NCBI RefSeq assembly: GCF_014650775.1
Contig: NZ_BMVP01000009.1
Coordinates: 62,001 to 126,000 of the forward strand
DNA from: Streptomyces cirratus
GTDB taxonomy: Bacteria; Actinomycetota; Actinomycetes; Streptomycetales; Streptomycetaceae
DNA length: 64,000 nt
Direction of reading: 5' to 3'
Shown piece after piece: positions 43,219-52,565 of the stretch. Under the pieces are notes generated by a model that made no database searches, was not told the DNA's origin, and saw nothing but the letters and a program-made list of their open reading frames with translations. The position numbers were made by a program, and so were the translations under genes. How positions within the stretch are numbered: position 1 is the first letter of the stretch; every line of letters starts with the position of its first letter.

Positions 43219-43240
43219 GCGCCCCGCAAGGGCGGGGCGC
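43219..43240 (-). terminator. Hairpin downstream of the methyltransferase gene
   Basis: Perfect 9-bp stem GCGCCCCGC/GCGGGGCGC with a 4-nt loop, 69 bp beyond the methyltransferase stop. No T-tract; such hairpins still end transcripts in Streptomyces. Confidence 0.55.
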
Positions 43241-43308
43241 ACGTCCGCAGCCACCGGCGCGCGCCACGCGGCGCGCGCCCCCGCCGCCGCCCGGGCCGGG
43301 TCCGCCGG

Positions 43309-44838
43309 CTACCGCCCGGGCGCGGTGACGGGCTCCAGGAAACCCTGCTCCACCAGCATCCGGATCGCCTCCGGAGTGCGGTCGCGCAGGACGACCGGGT
43401 CCTCTTGCATCAGCTGCGCGATCGCGTCCAGGATCCGCCCGGCGCTGAGTGAGCCGTCACACACCCCGGCGAAGCCCGCCCCGACCGTGTCCACCTTGGT
43501 GGCCCGCCGCATCCCGCGGTTCTGCCGCAGCACCACGTGCTCCGGATCCTCCGCCCCGGGCGCGCCGACCTGCTCCTGGACGACCTCCTCGGCCAGCGCG
43601 AAGTACCCCGCGAGCAGGGCGGCGTCATCGTGCTCGCGCAGGAAGTCCTGGCGGGCGAAGTGGGCCAGGACCGTCTCCCCGAGCGGCTGCTCCACCGAGT
43701 GCGGCCACTCCTCCACCACGATCGAAGGCTCGGCGGCGTCCGACCGGCGCAGGGTGATCCAGCCGAAGCCGACCGCCTTGGTCTTGCGGGCCTCGAACTC
43801 GTCCAGCCAGTCCTCGTACCGCCGCGCGTACTCGGCGGGGTCGGTGCGGTGGTCACCGGCGTCGCGCAGCCACAGCTCGGCGTACTGCGTCACGTCCTGC
43901 ACGTCCCGCTGCACGATCCACGCGTCGCAGCCGCGCGGCACCCAGGAGCGCAGCCGGTCGCGCCAGTCCTCGCCCTCCACGTGCTGCCAGTTCCCGAGGA
44001 ACTGCGCGAACCCGCCCGGGTTGAGCCGGGCGCCGGCCTCCTGGACCAGGGTCCGGCACAGGTCGTCGCCGCCCATCCCGCCGTCCCGGTACGTCAGCCG
44101 AGCGCCCGGGGAAATGACGAACGGGGGGTTCGACACGATCAGGTCGTACGTGGCGTCCCCCACCGGCTCGAAAAGCGACCCGGCGAGCAGCTCGGCCGCC
44201 GGGGCACCCGAGAGCGCAAGCGTCAGCCGGGTGAATTCCAGGGCCCTGGGGTTGACGTCGGTGGCGGTGACCCGCGTCGCGTGCTGGGCGGCGTGCAGCG
44301 CCTGGATCCCCGACCCCGTGCCCAGATCCAGGGCAGAGCCGACGGGGATGCGGACGGTGATCCCGGCCAGCGTGGTGGACGCGCCGCCCACACCGAGCAC
44401 CACGCCCTCCTCGCGGCTGCCGATCCCGCCCGCCCCGCCCACGGCGCAGCCGAGGTCGGAGACGATGAACCAGTCCTCCCCGTCGGGGCCGCCGTAGGGG
44501 CGCAGGTCGACGGTGGCCCGCACCGTGTCCTCGCCGTCGGCGGCCTCCTCGCGCCGCAGCCAGCCGTCGGCGAGCGCGGCCTCGACGGGCAGTGCGGCCG
44601 CGGCCCGCGCCGAGGGGACCGGCTGCTGGAGCAGGAAGAGCCGGACCAGCGTGGCGAGCGGGGCGTCGGCGTGGTCGCGGGTGGCGCGCAGGGCCGGAAC
44701 CGTCTCGCTGCGGGCCAGCGCGGCGTAGGCGGGGGCGCCGAGCAGGTCGAGCAGCCCGTCGGCGGTGAAGCCGGCGGCCAGCAGGGCGGTACGGAGCTCG
44801 GCGGCGCGGTCGGGCGAGGGGAGGCTGGTGGTACTCAC
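43309..44838 (-). CDS. SAM-dependent methyltransferase (N6-type NPPF motif)
   Basis: 509-residue protein. Residues about 1-140 form an N-terminal domain of unknown role. The methyltransferase core has SAM motif I ALDLGTGSGIQAL (about 166-178) and the substrate motif SNPPFVIS (about 236-243), as in HemK/PrmC and RNA/DNA N-methylases. The C-terminal ~190 residues contain no second recognised domain. Target unknown: a protein glutamine or rRNA adenine/guanine is possible. GTG at 44838 behind GGGCGG. Located between topA and a lipoprotein gene. Confidence 0.87.
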   Translation of the reverse strand: MSTTSLPSPDRAAELRTALLAAGFTADGLLDLLGAPAYAALARSETVPALRATRDHADAPLATLVRLFLLQQPVPSARAAAALPVEAALADGWLRREEAADGEDTVRATVDLRPYGGPDGEDWFIVSDLGCAVGGAGGIGSREEGVVLGVGGASTTLAGITVRIPVGSALDLGTGSGIQALHAAQHATRVTATDVNPRALEFTRLTLALSGAPAAELLAGSLFEPVGDATYDLIVSNPPFVISPGARLTYRDGGMGGDDLCRTLVQEAGARLNPGGFAQFLGNWQHVEGEDWRDRLRSWVPRGCDAWIVQRDVQDVTQYAELWLRDAGDHRTDPAEYARRYEDWLDEFEARKTKAVGFGWITLRRSDAAEPSIVVEEWPHSVEQPLGETVLAHFARQDFLREHDDAALLAGYFALAEEVVQEQVGAPGAEDPEHVVLRQNRGMRRATKVDTVGAGFAGVCDGSLSAGRILDAIAQLMQEDPVVLRDRTPEAIRMLVEQGFLEPVTAPGR

Positions 44839-45183
44839 CCGCCCATTGTGGCTGCTGACTCCGACAATGCGTGTGCCGCGCGGCCGTACGGCGGCGGGGG
44901 GCGCGAAGGATCCGGGCGAAGCCGGGCCGACGGGGCGGAGATGCGGGCCGGGCCAGTTGCTGCGACCGGTCGTCGGCCGGCGGCAGTGGTACGCGACGGG
45001 CGGCGGGGGCCAAGAGGGCGGCGGGGGCCGCCTCCGGCCCCGCCCGGCCGTGTCGACGTACGACGATCACACCACAACCGGCCGCCACCGCACCGACCCC
45101 GCCCAGCAGGCGCCCCGCCGAACAGGCGCCGGGCAGTGCCGACGCCGGACCGGGCAGGCGCCCCGCCGGCCGGGCGACGGGCG
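44839..45183. other. Gene-free spacer upstream of the methyltransferase gene
   Basis: 345 bp of uniformly GC-rich sequence. I see no gene, RNA or clear promoter in it. Confidence 0.4.
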
Positions 45184-45741
45184 CTACTTGGCCGATGTCT
45201 GGACCTGGCAGCCCTTCTGGCCGTTCATCGCCTTGTCCAGGCCGCCCGACTTGAGCCCGTCCAGCGCGTCCTTCCCGCCCTGCGTCGCGGTCTCCAGGCC
45301 ACCGGCGACCTCGTTGAGGCCCTCGGCGAACTTCGTCTGGTCCTTGACGTCGAGGGCGTCCATCTTGACCTTGAGGTCGGCGTAGCCCTTCGACGTCGAC
45401 TCGAAGCCCTTCACCGCCGCCTTCTGCGTCGTCTCGCCGTTCTTCACGGGCGGAACCCCCGCGCCCGACAGGGCGGTCCCCATCGACTTGTACGAGTCCG
45501 ACATGACCTGGAAGGCGGCCGAGTCGGTCTTCTGGACCTCCTCCGGCTTGCTGCTCTCCGTGGCCACCCGCTTGATGTCGGTGTTGGCGGCCTCGATCTT
45601 CTTGAGCTCGGGCTGCCAGGCGTCACAGACCTTCTTGGCCCACGCGTCGGCCTTCTTGTCGCCGTCGTCCCCGCCGCACCCGGACAGCACGAGCATCAGT
45701 ACCGCACCGCCGGACACCGCGGTCGCAAACTTCTTGTTCAC
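45184..45741 (-). CDS. Small lipoprotein of unknown function
   Basis: 185-residue exported protein. The lipobox is LMLVLSGC (Cys22), followed by an Asp/Lys-rich linker and a helical, Lys/Ala/Glu-rich body with repeated 'KxxAxxG' helices and one Cys pair (KKVCDAWQPEL and QKGCQVQ). No enzymatic motif. GTG at 45741 behind AAGGGA at 8 nt; the frame is open upstream. Lies downstream of hppA, 219 bp from its stop. Confidence 0.83.
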   Translation of the reverse strand: MNKKFATAVSGGAVLMLVLSGCGGDDGDKKADAWAKKVCDAWQPELKKIEAANTDIKRVATESSKPEEVQKTDSAAFQVMSDSYKSMGTALSGAGVPPVKNGETTQKAAVKGFESTSKGYADLKVKMDALDVKDQTKFAEGLNEVAGGLETATQGGKDALDGLKSGGLDKAMNGQKGCQVQTSAK

Positions 45742-45960
45742 CGGATTGGTCCCTTCGAAGGCTCTCGGCCCGGAAGATACACGCCAGCCATCGGGTGACA
45801 TGCAACGGCGGACGGACGGCGCGTCAGTCCGCGCCGCCCGTCCGCCGTTCGGGCGTACCTTCGAGCCGGTCGGCTCAGGGTCCCGGCAAGGCCCCGCAGG
45901 GGCCGCTCAGAGGCACCGTAGGGCCCGCTCAGAGCCCCTTGAGGCCGCGGTGAGGGGCCG

Positions 45961-48366
45961 TCAGGAGACCGTCGCCGCGTCGGTGGACGGCGTGGCCACC
46001 CGCTCCGCCGCACCGCTCTCGGGGTCGTCGCCGACCGCGATGCCGCGCCGCTTCGAGATGTACACCGCGGCGATGATGACGGCGATGGCGAGGACCGCGA
46101 CGATGGCCCGCACCGTCGCGCTGGTGTCCGCGCCGTAGCTGAACTGCACGACCGCCGGGGCGATCAGCAGCGCCACCAGGTTCATGACCTTGAGCAGCGG
46201 GTTGATGGCCGGGCCCGCGGTGTCCTTGAACGGGTCGCCGACCGTGTCGCCGATCACCGTCGCGGCGTGGGCGTCACTGCCCTTGCCGCCGTGGTGACCG
46301 TCCTCCACCAGCTTCTTCGCGTTGTCCCACGCCCCGCCGGAGTTGGCGAGGAAGACGGCCATCAGCGTGCCCGTGCCGATGGCGCCCGCGAGGAACGAGC
46401 CGAGCGCGCCGACGCCGAGCGAGAACCCGACCGCGATCGGGGTGAGGACCGCGAGCAGGCCGGGCGTGGCGAGTTCGCGCAGCGCGTCCTTGGTGCAGAT
46501 GTCGACGACGCGCCCGTACTCGGGCTTCTCCGAGTAGTCCATGATCCCGGGGTGCTCGCGGAACTGCCGGCGCACCTCGTAGACGACGGCGCCCGCGGAG
46601 CGGGAGACGGCGTTGATGGCCAGGCCCGAGAACAGGAACACGACGGCCGCGCCGAGGATCAGACCGACCAGGTTGTTGGGCTGGGCGATGTCGAGGCTGA
46701 GGTTCATCTCCCCGGCCTTCGCCCCGACCTCCTTCACGGCGGTCGCGATCGCGTCGTTGTACGAGCCGAACAGCGCGGACGCGGCGAGGACCGCGGTCGC
46801 GATGGCGATGCCCTTGGTGATGGCCTTCGTCGTATTGCCGACGGCGTCCAGGTCGGTGAGCACCTGCGCGCCCGCGCCCTGCACGTCGCCCGACATCTCG
46901 GCGATGCCCTGGGCGTTGTCGGAGACCGGTCCGAAGGTGTCCATGGCGACGATGACGCCGACCGTGGTCAGCAGGCCGGTGCCGGCCAGGGCCACCGCGA
47001 ACAGCGCCAGCGTGATCGACGCGCCGCCGAGCAGGAACGCCCCGTAGACGCCGAGGCCGATGAGCAGCGCGGTGTAGACGGCGGATTCCAGGCCGACCGA
47101 GATGCCGGCGAGGACGACGGTGGCCGCGCCGGTCAGGGAGGACTTGCCGATGTCCCGGACGGGACGGCGGTTGGTCTCGGTGAAGTAGCCGGTCAGCTGC
47201 TGGATCAGCGCCGCGAGCACGATGCCGATGGCGACGGCGACGACGGCCAGGATGCGCGGGTCACCGCTGTGGTTGGTGATCGCGGTGTTCTCGACGCCGA
47301 TGAGCTCCTTGTAGGTGGCCGGCAGGTACGCGTAGACGGCGACCGCGACGAGCACCAGCGAAATCACCGCGGAGATGAAGAACCCGCGGTTGATCGCGGC
47401 CATTCCGCTGCGGTCGGAGCGACGCGGGGAGACCGCGAAGATGCCGATCATGGCGGTGATCACGCCGATGGCGGGGACGATCAGGGGGAAGGCCAGGCCC
47501 AGGTCGCCGAAGGCGGCCTTGCCGAGGATCAGCGCGGCCACGAGGGTGACGGCGTACGACTCGAAGAGGTCGGCCGCCATCCCCGCGCAGTCGCCGACGT
47601 TGTCGCCCACATTGTCGGCGATGGTCGCGGCATTCCGCGGGTCGTCCTCCGGAATGCCCTGCTCGACCTTGCCGACCAGGTCGGCGCCCACGTCGGCGGC
47701 CTTGGTGAAGATGCCGCCGCCCACGCGCATGAACATCGCGATGAGGGCCGCGCCGAGGCCGAAGCCCTCCAGGACCTTGGGGGCGTCGGCGGCGTAGACG
47801 AGCACGACGCAGGAGGCGCCGAGCAGGCCGAGGCCGACGGTGAACATGCCGACCACGCCGCCGGTGCGGAAGGCGATCTTCATCGCCTTGTGGGACACCT
47901 CGGTGAGGTCCTTGGCGGGGCCGCCCTCGGCGGGGGTCGCCTCGCGTGCGGCGGCCGCGACACGGACGTTCGCGCGAACGGCCAGGCGCATGCCGATGTA
48001 GCCGGTGGCGGCCGAGAAGAGGGCGCCGACGAGGAAGAAGGCCGACCGGCCGGCCCGCTGGGACCAGTCGTCGGCGGGAAGCAGGAAGAGCAGGAAGAAA
48101 ACGACGACGGCGAAGACGCCGAGCGTGCGCAGTTGTCGGCCGAGGTAGGCGTTGGCGCCCTCCTGAACGGCGGCGGCGATCTTCTTCATGCTGTCGGTGC
48201 CCTCGTCGGCGGCGAGCACCTGGCGGACCAGGATCTGCGCGACGACGAGTGCGGCGAGTGCGACCGCGGCGATCACGATGACGATGAGGCGATTGTCATC
48301 GGTGAGCACTGCGGCTGCCAGATCGGAGTTGCCGATCGGCGCGTTGGGGGTGAAGAGCCCCGTCAT
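45961..48366 (-). CDS. hppA: Membrane-bound proton-translocating pyrophosphatase, K+-independent type
   Basis: Pumps protons out using pyrophosphate. The 801-residue protein has about 16 membrane segments and the catalytic loop DVGADLVGKVEQGIPEDDPRN (shown within 21 residues; key acids in DVGADLVGKVE). The subtype marker after the conserved GNTT is Lys in VGNTTKAITKG, which identifies K+-insensitive enzymes. ATG at 48366 follows AAGGAGG at 5 nt, much better than the upstream in-frame Met at 48444. Complements the soluble ppa at 6 kb. Confidence 0.95.
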   Translation of the reverse strand: MTGLFTPNAPIGNSDLAAAVLTDDNRLIVIVIAAVALAALVVAQILVRQVLAADEGTDSMKKIAAAVQEGANAYLGRQLRTLGVFAVVVFFLLFLLPADDWSQRAGRSAFFLVGALFSAATGYIGMRLAVRANVRVAAAAREATPAEGGPAKDLTEVSHKAMKIAFRTGGVVGMFTVGLGLLGASCVVLVYAADAPKVLEGFGLGAALIAMFMRVGGGIFTKAADVGADLVGKVEQGIPEDDPRNAATIADNVGDNVGDCAGMAADLFESYAVTLVAALILGKAAFGDLGLAFPLIVPAIGVITAMIGIFAVSPRRSDRSGMAAINRGFFISAVISLVLVAVAVYAYLPATYKELIGVENTAITNHSGDPRILAVVAVAIGIVLAALIQQLTGYFTETNRRPVRDIGKSSLTGAATVVLAGISVGLESAVYTALLIGLGVYGAFLLGGASITLALFAVALAGTGLLTTVGVIVAMDTFGPVSDNAQGIAEMSGDVQGAGAQVLTDLDAVGNTTKAITKGIAIATAVLAASALFGSYNDAIATAVKEVGAKAGEMNLSLDIAQPNNLVGLILGAAVVFLFSGLAINAVSRSAGAVVYEVRRQFREHPGIMDYSEKPEYGRVVDICTKDALRELATPGLLAVLTPIAVGFSLGVGALGSFLAGAIGTGTLMAVFLANSGGAWDNAKKLVEDGHHGGKGSDAHAATVIGDTVGDPFKDTAGPAINPLLKVMNLVALLIAPAVVQFSYGADTSATVRAIVAVLAIAVIIAAVYISKRRGIAVGDDPESGAAERVATPSTDAATVS

Positions 48367-49054
48367 TCGTCCTCCTTGACGTGATGAGCTCAAGATGTGG
48401 ACGGATTGTAGGGAGCGCGACCTGATCAAAACAGTGGGCGGCAAACGGAATTGGCCTGCTCTTGCTCCTCAGCAATAGATCGCGTCACTCCATTACCCTC
48501 GAAAGTAGTAATGGGGCAAAGGCATTGACGATTGATCATTGAGCCGGATATTCATGGCGGCGCCATCCGGAAAACGGAGAAGGCCCTGCTCAGCAGGGCC
48601 TTGATAAAGATCAGAAGATACGATGGCACGCGCACCCATCCCCACCCTGGCGGGCCGGCACCCCCCGCCCCGGAGCCCAACTCCCCACGGCACCACCCCA
48701 CCACCCGGGCCCCCGGCGAGGCCGAGACCCGCACCACGGCCACCGGACCGACACGGCAGGGACGGAGGACGCGAAGGACGCCGGCGCGGGCCGGAGCCGA
48801 CCGCAACGCGGGGCACGGGTCAGGGCCGGTGCGAAGCCGGGGCCGAGCGTAGAACGGCGCGCCGACGCGGCGGATCGAGGCGGTCACGGCTGCGGCAGCG
48901 GCCCGCGGAAAACGGCGCGCCGAACGGTCCGTCCAGGCGGCGCGCCGACCCGACGGAACGGCCGGTCCAGACGGCGCGACGCGGCCTCACGGCGCGGCCG
49001 GTCCAGGCGGCCGCGACTACGGCAGCAGGACCCCGAGACCGGGGCAGGCGGCGC
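48367..49054. other. 688-bp gene-poor region upstream of hppA
   Basis: Contains the hppA promoter region (-10 TACAAT on the minus strand at 48405-48410), an inverted repeat CCATTAC (48490-48496) with GTAATGG (48508-48514), a plus-strand TTGACG near 48524, and a strong hairpin at 48580-48602. The right half (48,870-49,010) has three degenerate ~35-bp repeats built on GGTCCAGRCGGC. No protein gene is convincing. Confidence 0.5.
48580..48602. terminator. Perfect hairpin in the hppA upstream region
   Basis: Arms AAGGCCCTGCT (48580-48590) and AGCAGGGCCTT (48592-48602) with one central base. It would terminate transcription reading leftward from the anti-sigma gene or rightward from a cryptic plus-strand promoter. 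Confidence 0.6.
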
Positions 49055-49501
49055 TCACGACTGCGGCAGTGCCGACACCCGCGCGACCGGCCAGGTCATC
49101 CGAATGGTCCCGCCCGCTTCGCCGCTGGTCACCTCGACGTCGTCGACGAGCCCGCTGATGACGGCCAGGCCCATCTCGTCCTCGCCCTCGATGTCGGGGT
49201 CCAGGACGGCTTCGATCCCCGGAACGGCATCGGCGGGAGCACCGGCCGGACCGGGAAGCTCGTCGCCGACCTCGATGGAGAACAGCTTCTCCTCCTCGAT
49301 CAGCACGACCCGGACGGGCGCGGTGATCCCGTTGCTGCGGTGCAGCCCGACGGCACGCGAGCAGGCCTCGCCCACGGCGAGGCGCACCTCGTCGAGGACT
49401 GCTTCCTCCACACCGGCCCTGCGCGCCACGGCTGCGGCGACCAAACGGGCCGTCCGGACGTGTTCGGGCTGGGCACTGAAGCGGAGTTCAACGGTGGCCA
49501 T
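49055..49501 (-). CDS. RsbW-like anti-sigma factor, BldG partner
   Basis: 148-residue GHKL-fold ATPase (ATP-binding kinase). The N box lies in LAVGEACSRAVGLHR (about 41-55) and the G1/G2 parts in EVGDELPG and MGLAVISGLVDDVEV. In Streptomyces the gene next to bldG encodes the anti-sigma factor (ApgA/ORF3 type) that BldG binds. ATG at 49501 behind GAGGGGG. It lies 187 bp downstream of bldG on the same strand and is probably co-transcribed. Confidence 0.88.
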   Translation of the reverse strand: MATVELRFSAQPEHVRTARLVAAAVARRAGVEEAVLDEVRLAVGEACSRAVGLHRSNGITAPVRVVLIEEEKLFSIEVGDELPGPAGAPADAVPGIEAVLDPDIEGEDEMGLAVISGLVDDVEVTSGEAGGTIRMTWPVARVSALPQS

Positions 49502-49515
49502 GCGCGTCCCCCTCG

Positions 49516-49575
49516 GACTACGGGCGCCTCGACTGCGGGCGCCACGAACTGCGGGCGCCACAACCTTCGGGCGCG
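49516..49575. repeat. 15-16-bp tandem repeats between bldG and its anti-sigma gene
   Basis: Four units of the type GACTGCGGGCGCCAC start at about 49516, 49531, 49546 and 49562, with the last diverged. They sit in the intercistronic region just upstream of the anti-sigma start and may influence transcript stability or read-through. Confidence 0.6.
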
Positions 49576-49688
49576 GGCTCAGGCGCCGAGCGGCTGCTCG
49601 GGCGTGCCTTACAGGGGCCCGGACCACCCATGGCCCGGTACCCCCGCCCGTCGTCGGCTCCTTGACGGCTGGTCGCCGTCAGGGAGCG

Positions 49689-50030
49689 TCAGTCGGTGGC
49701 GTTGACGGCGTCTTCCACAGTGGTGTGGATCGGGAACACCTTCGTCAGACCGGTGATACGGAAGATCTTGAGGATGCGCTCCTGGTTGCAGACCAGACGC
49801 AGCGAGCCCTCGTGCGCGCGAACGCGCTTGAGGCCTCCCACGAGCACACCGAGGCCGGTGGAGTCGAGGAAGTCCACTCGCTCCATGTCGACAACCAAGT
49901 GGTAGCTGCCGTCGTTCACCAACTCCACCAACTGCTCGCGCAGCTTGGGCGCGGTATACACATCAATCTCGCCACCGACCTCTACGACCGTGCGGTCGCC
50001 GACAGTGCGAGTCGACAGGGACAGGTCCAC
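49689..50030 (-). CDS. bldG: Anti-anti-sigma factor BldG
   Basis: STAS-domain protein of 113 residues required for aerial growth and antibiotic production in Streptomyces. The phosphorylated Ser57 is in VDFLDSTGLGVL. Unphosphorylated BldG binds anti-sigma factors, freeing stress and development sigma factors. GTG at 50030 behind GGAGG with a 5-6 nt spacer. Divergent from the helicase gene, sharing an 81-bp start-to-start interval, and upstream of the anti-sigma gene. Confidence 0.97.
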   Translation of the reverse strand: MDLSLSTRTVGDRTVVEVGGEIDVYTAPKLREQLVELVNDGSYHLVVDMERVDFLDSTGLGVLVGGLKRVRAHEGSLRLVCNQERILKIFRITGLTKVFPIHTTVEDAVNATD

Positions 50031-50111
50031 GGATCCTCCAGCACCTTGCTATCGAGCGGCGCCCCCCAGGGGCCTCCTTACCCGAAGGTAGAGGAGGGAT
50101 TGGCTGCCGCG

Positions 50112-52565
50112 ATGGCATTCAATCACTTACCGGCAGGCGCGCACGACGCCTCGGGACCATTGTCCCGCACGCCAGTGACACACTCGGTTCCAATGGCCAA
50201 CACTCACGGTCCCGGTCGGCCCACGGCTCACGCGGACACACGACCCACCCCCGGCACGGTCCTGGACCGGCTGGCAGCGGGGCCTTCCCGGGCTGCGCGC
50301 ATCACCCATACGGAGCACTTGCCCCCTCGGGCGGGTCGTCATGCGGTCTGGCCGGACCGTATTCGATCAGATGTCGTAGCGGCCATCACCGCAGCCGGGA
50401 TCGACCGTCCGTGGGCCCACCAGGCCGAAGCCGCCGAGCACGCCCTGGACGGCACGTCCGTGGTCGTCGCCACCGGCACCGCCTCCGGCAAGTCGCTGGC
50501 GTACCTGGCGCCCGTCCTGTCCGCCCTCGCCGACGGCGCCCAGGCGCCCAACGGGCGCGGGGCGACCGCCCTCTACCTCTCCCCGACCAAGGCCCTGGCG
50601 GCCGACCAGCGGCGGGCCGTCCGGGAGCTGGCCGCGCCGCTGGGCAACGCGATCCGGCCCGCCGTCTACGACGGGGACACGCCCGTGGAGGAACGCGAAT
50701 GGGTCCGCCAGTACGCGAACTACGTGCTCACCAACCCCGACATGCTCCACCGGGGCATCCTGCCCGCCCACCCGCGCTGGTCCTCGTTCCTCAAGGCGCT
50801 GCGCTACGTCGTCATCGACGAGTGCCACACCTACCGGGGCGTGTTCGGGTCGCACGTGGCGCAGGTGCTGCGACGGCTACGGCGGCTGTGCGCGCGCTAC
50901 GGCTCCGATCCGGTCTTCCTGCTCGCCTCCGCCACCGCCAGCGACCCGGCGGTCGCGGCGTCCAGGCTGACGGGGCTGGCGGTCACCGAGGTCGCCGACG
51001 ACGCCTCGCCGCGCGGCGAAGTGGTCTTCGCCCTGTGGGAACCCCCGCTGACCGACCTCAAGGGGGAGAAGGGCGCCCCCGTCCGGCGCACCGCCACCGC
51101 CGAGACCGCCGACCTGCTGACCGACCTGGTGGTCCAGGGGGTCCGCACGGTCGCCTTCGTGCGCTCCCGGCGCGGCGCGGAGCTGATCTCGGTGATCGCC
51201 CAGGAACGGCTCGCGGCGGTGGACCGTTCACTGCCCGGGCGGGTCGCCGCGTACCGGGGTGGTTACCTGCCCGAGGAACGGCGCGCCCTGGAGCGGGCCC
51301 TGCACTCCGGGGAGCTGCTGGGGCTGGCCGCGACCACCGCGCTGGAACTGGGCGTGGACGTGTCGGGCCTCGACGCCGTGCTGATCACCGGCTACCCGGG
51401 CACCCGGGCCTCGCTGTGGCAGCAGGCGGGCCGGGCCGGACGCACGGGGCAGGGGGCGCTGGCGGTCCTCGTCGCCCGGGACGACCCGCTGGACACCTAT
51501 CTGGTCCACCACCCCGAGGCGCTGTTCCGGCGGCCGGTGGAGGCCACCGTCCTGGACCCCGACAACCCGTACGTCCTGGCCCCCCACCTGTGCGCGGCCG
51601 CCGCGGAGCTCCCGCTGACGGAGGCCGACCTGCCCCTGTTCGGCCCGACCGCCGAGGAGCTACTCCCCCAGCTGGAGGCGGCGAAACTGCTCCGGCGCCG
51701 GGCGACGGCGTGGCACTGGACCCGGCGGGAGCGCGCCGCGGACCTCACCGACATCAGGGGCGGCGGCGGGCGCCCGGTGCAGATCGTGGAGGCCGCCACG
51801 GGGCGGCTGCTCGGCACGGTCGACGAGTCGGCCTCCCACACCGCCGTCCACGACGGTGCCGTCCATCTCCACCAGGGCCGCACCTATCTGGTGAAGCACC
51901 TGGACCTGGAGGACTCCGTGGCCCTGGTGGAGGAGGCCAACCCGCCGTTCTCCACGACCGCCCGGGACACCACCACCATCTCGGTGCTGGAGACCGAGCA
52001 CGAGGTCCCCTGGGGGGATGCCCGGCTCTGTTTCGGCTCGGTCGAGGTGACCAACCAGGTCGTCTCCTACCTGCGGCGCAGGCTGCTCTCCGGTGAGGTG
52101 CTCGGGGAGGCCAAGCTGGACCTGCCGCCGCGCACGCTGCGCACCCGGGCGGTGTGGTGGACGGTCACCGAGGACCAGCTGGACGAGGCCCGGATCACCC
52201 CGGAGATCCTCGGCGGCGCCCTGCACGCCGCCGAGCACGCCTCCATCGGGCTGCTCCCGCTGTTCGCCACGTGCGACCGCTGGGACATCGGCGGCGTCTC
52301 CGTCCCGCTGCACCCGGACACCCTGCTGCCGACGGTGTTCGTCTACGACGGCCACCCGGGCGGCGCCGGCTTCGCGGAACGCGCCTTCCACACGGCCCGC
52401 GCCTGGCTGACGGCGACCCGCGACGCCATCGCCGCCTGCGAATGCGCTGCCGGCTGTCCGTCCTGCATCCAGTCCCCCAAGTGTGGCAACGGCAACGACC
52501 CCCTCCACAAGCGCGGCGCGATCCGCCTCCTCACCCGCCTCCTCGCCCAAGCCCCACCCGCCTGA
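50112..52565 (+). CDS. DEAD/DEAH-box helicase, MrfA/YprA type with DUF1998
   Basis: Superfamily 2 DNA helicase of 817 residues. Motif I ATGTASGKSLAY (about 115-126), motif II VIDECHTYRG, motif III ASATAS, motif V GVDVSGLDAVLITG and motif VI QQAGRAGRTGQG are all present. The C-terminal DUF1998 ends in a Cys cluster within CECAAGCPSCIQSPKCG, a metal site typical of MrfA-like repair helicases. The ATG at 50112 follows AGGAGGG with a long spacer; ATG at 50193 is the alternative. Role in repair of DNA crosslinks is inferred from the family. Confidence 0.93.
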   Translation: MAFNHLPAGAHDASGPLSRTPVTHSVPMANTHGPGRPTAHADTRPTPGTVLDRLAAGPSRAARITHTEHLPPRAGRHAVWPDRIRSDVVAAITAAGIDRPWAHQAEAAEHALDGTSVVVATGTASGKSLAYLAPVLSALADGAQAPNGRGATALYLSPTKALAADQRRAVRELAAPLGNAIRPAVYDGDTPVEEREWVRQYANYVLTNPDMLHRGILPAHPRWSSFLKALRYVVIDECHTYRGVFGSHVAQVLRRLRRLCARYGSDPVFLLASATASDPAVAASRLTGLAVTEVADDASPRGEVVFALWEPPLTDLKGEKGAPVRRTATAETADLLTDLVVQGVRTVAFVRSRRGAELISVIAQERLAAVDRSLPGRVAAYRGGYLPEERRALERALHSGELLGLAATTALELGVDVSGLDAVLITGYPGTRASLWQQAGRAGRTGQGALAVLVARDDPLDTYLVHHPEALFRRPVEATVLDPDNPYVLAPHLCAAAAELPLTEADLPLFGPTAEELLPQLEAAKLLRRRATAWHWTRRERAADLTDIRGGGGRPVQIVEAATGRLLGTVDESASHTAVHDGAVHLHQGRTYLVKHLDLEDSVALVEEANPPFSTTARDTTTISVLETEHEVPWGDARLCFGSVEVTNQVVSYLRRRLLSGEVLGEAKLDLPPRTLRTRAVWWTVTEDQLDEARITPEILGGALHAAEHASIGLLPLFATCDRWDIGGVSVPLHPDTLLPTVFVYDGHPGGAGFAERAFHTARAWLTATRDAIAACECAAGCPSCIQSPKCGNGNDPLHKRGAIRLLTRLLAQAPPA

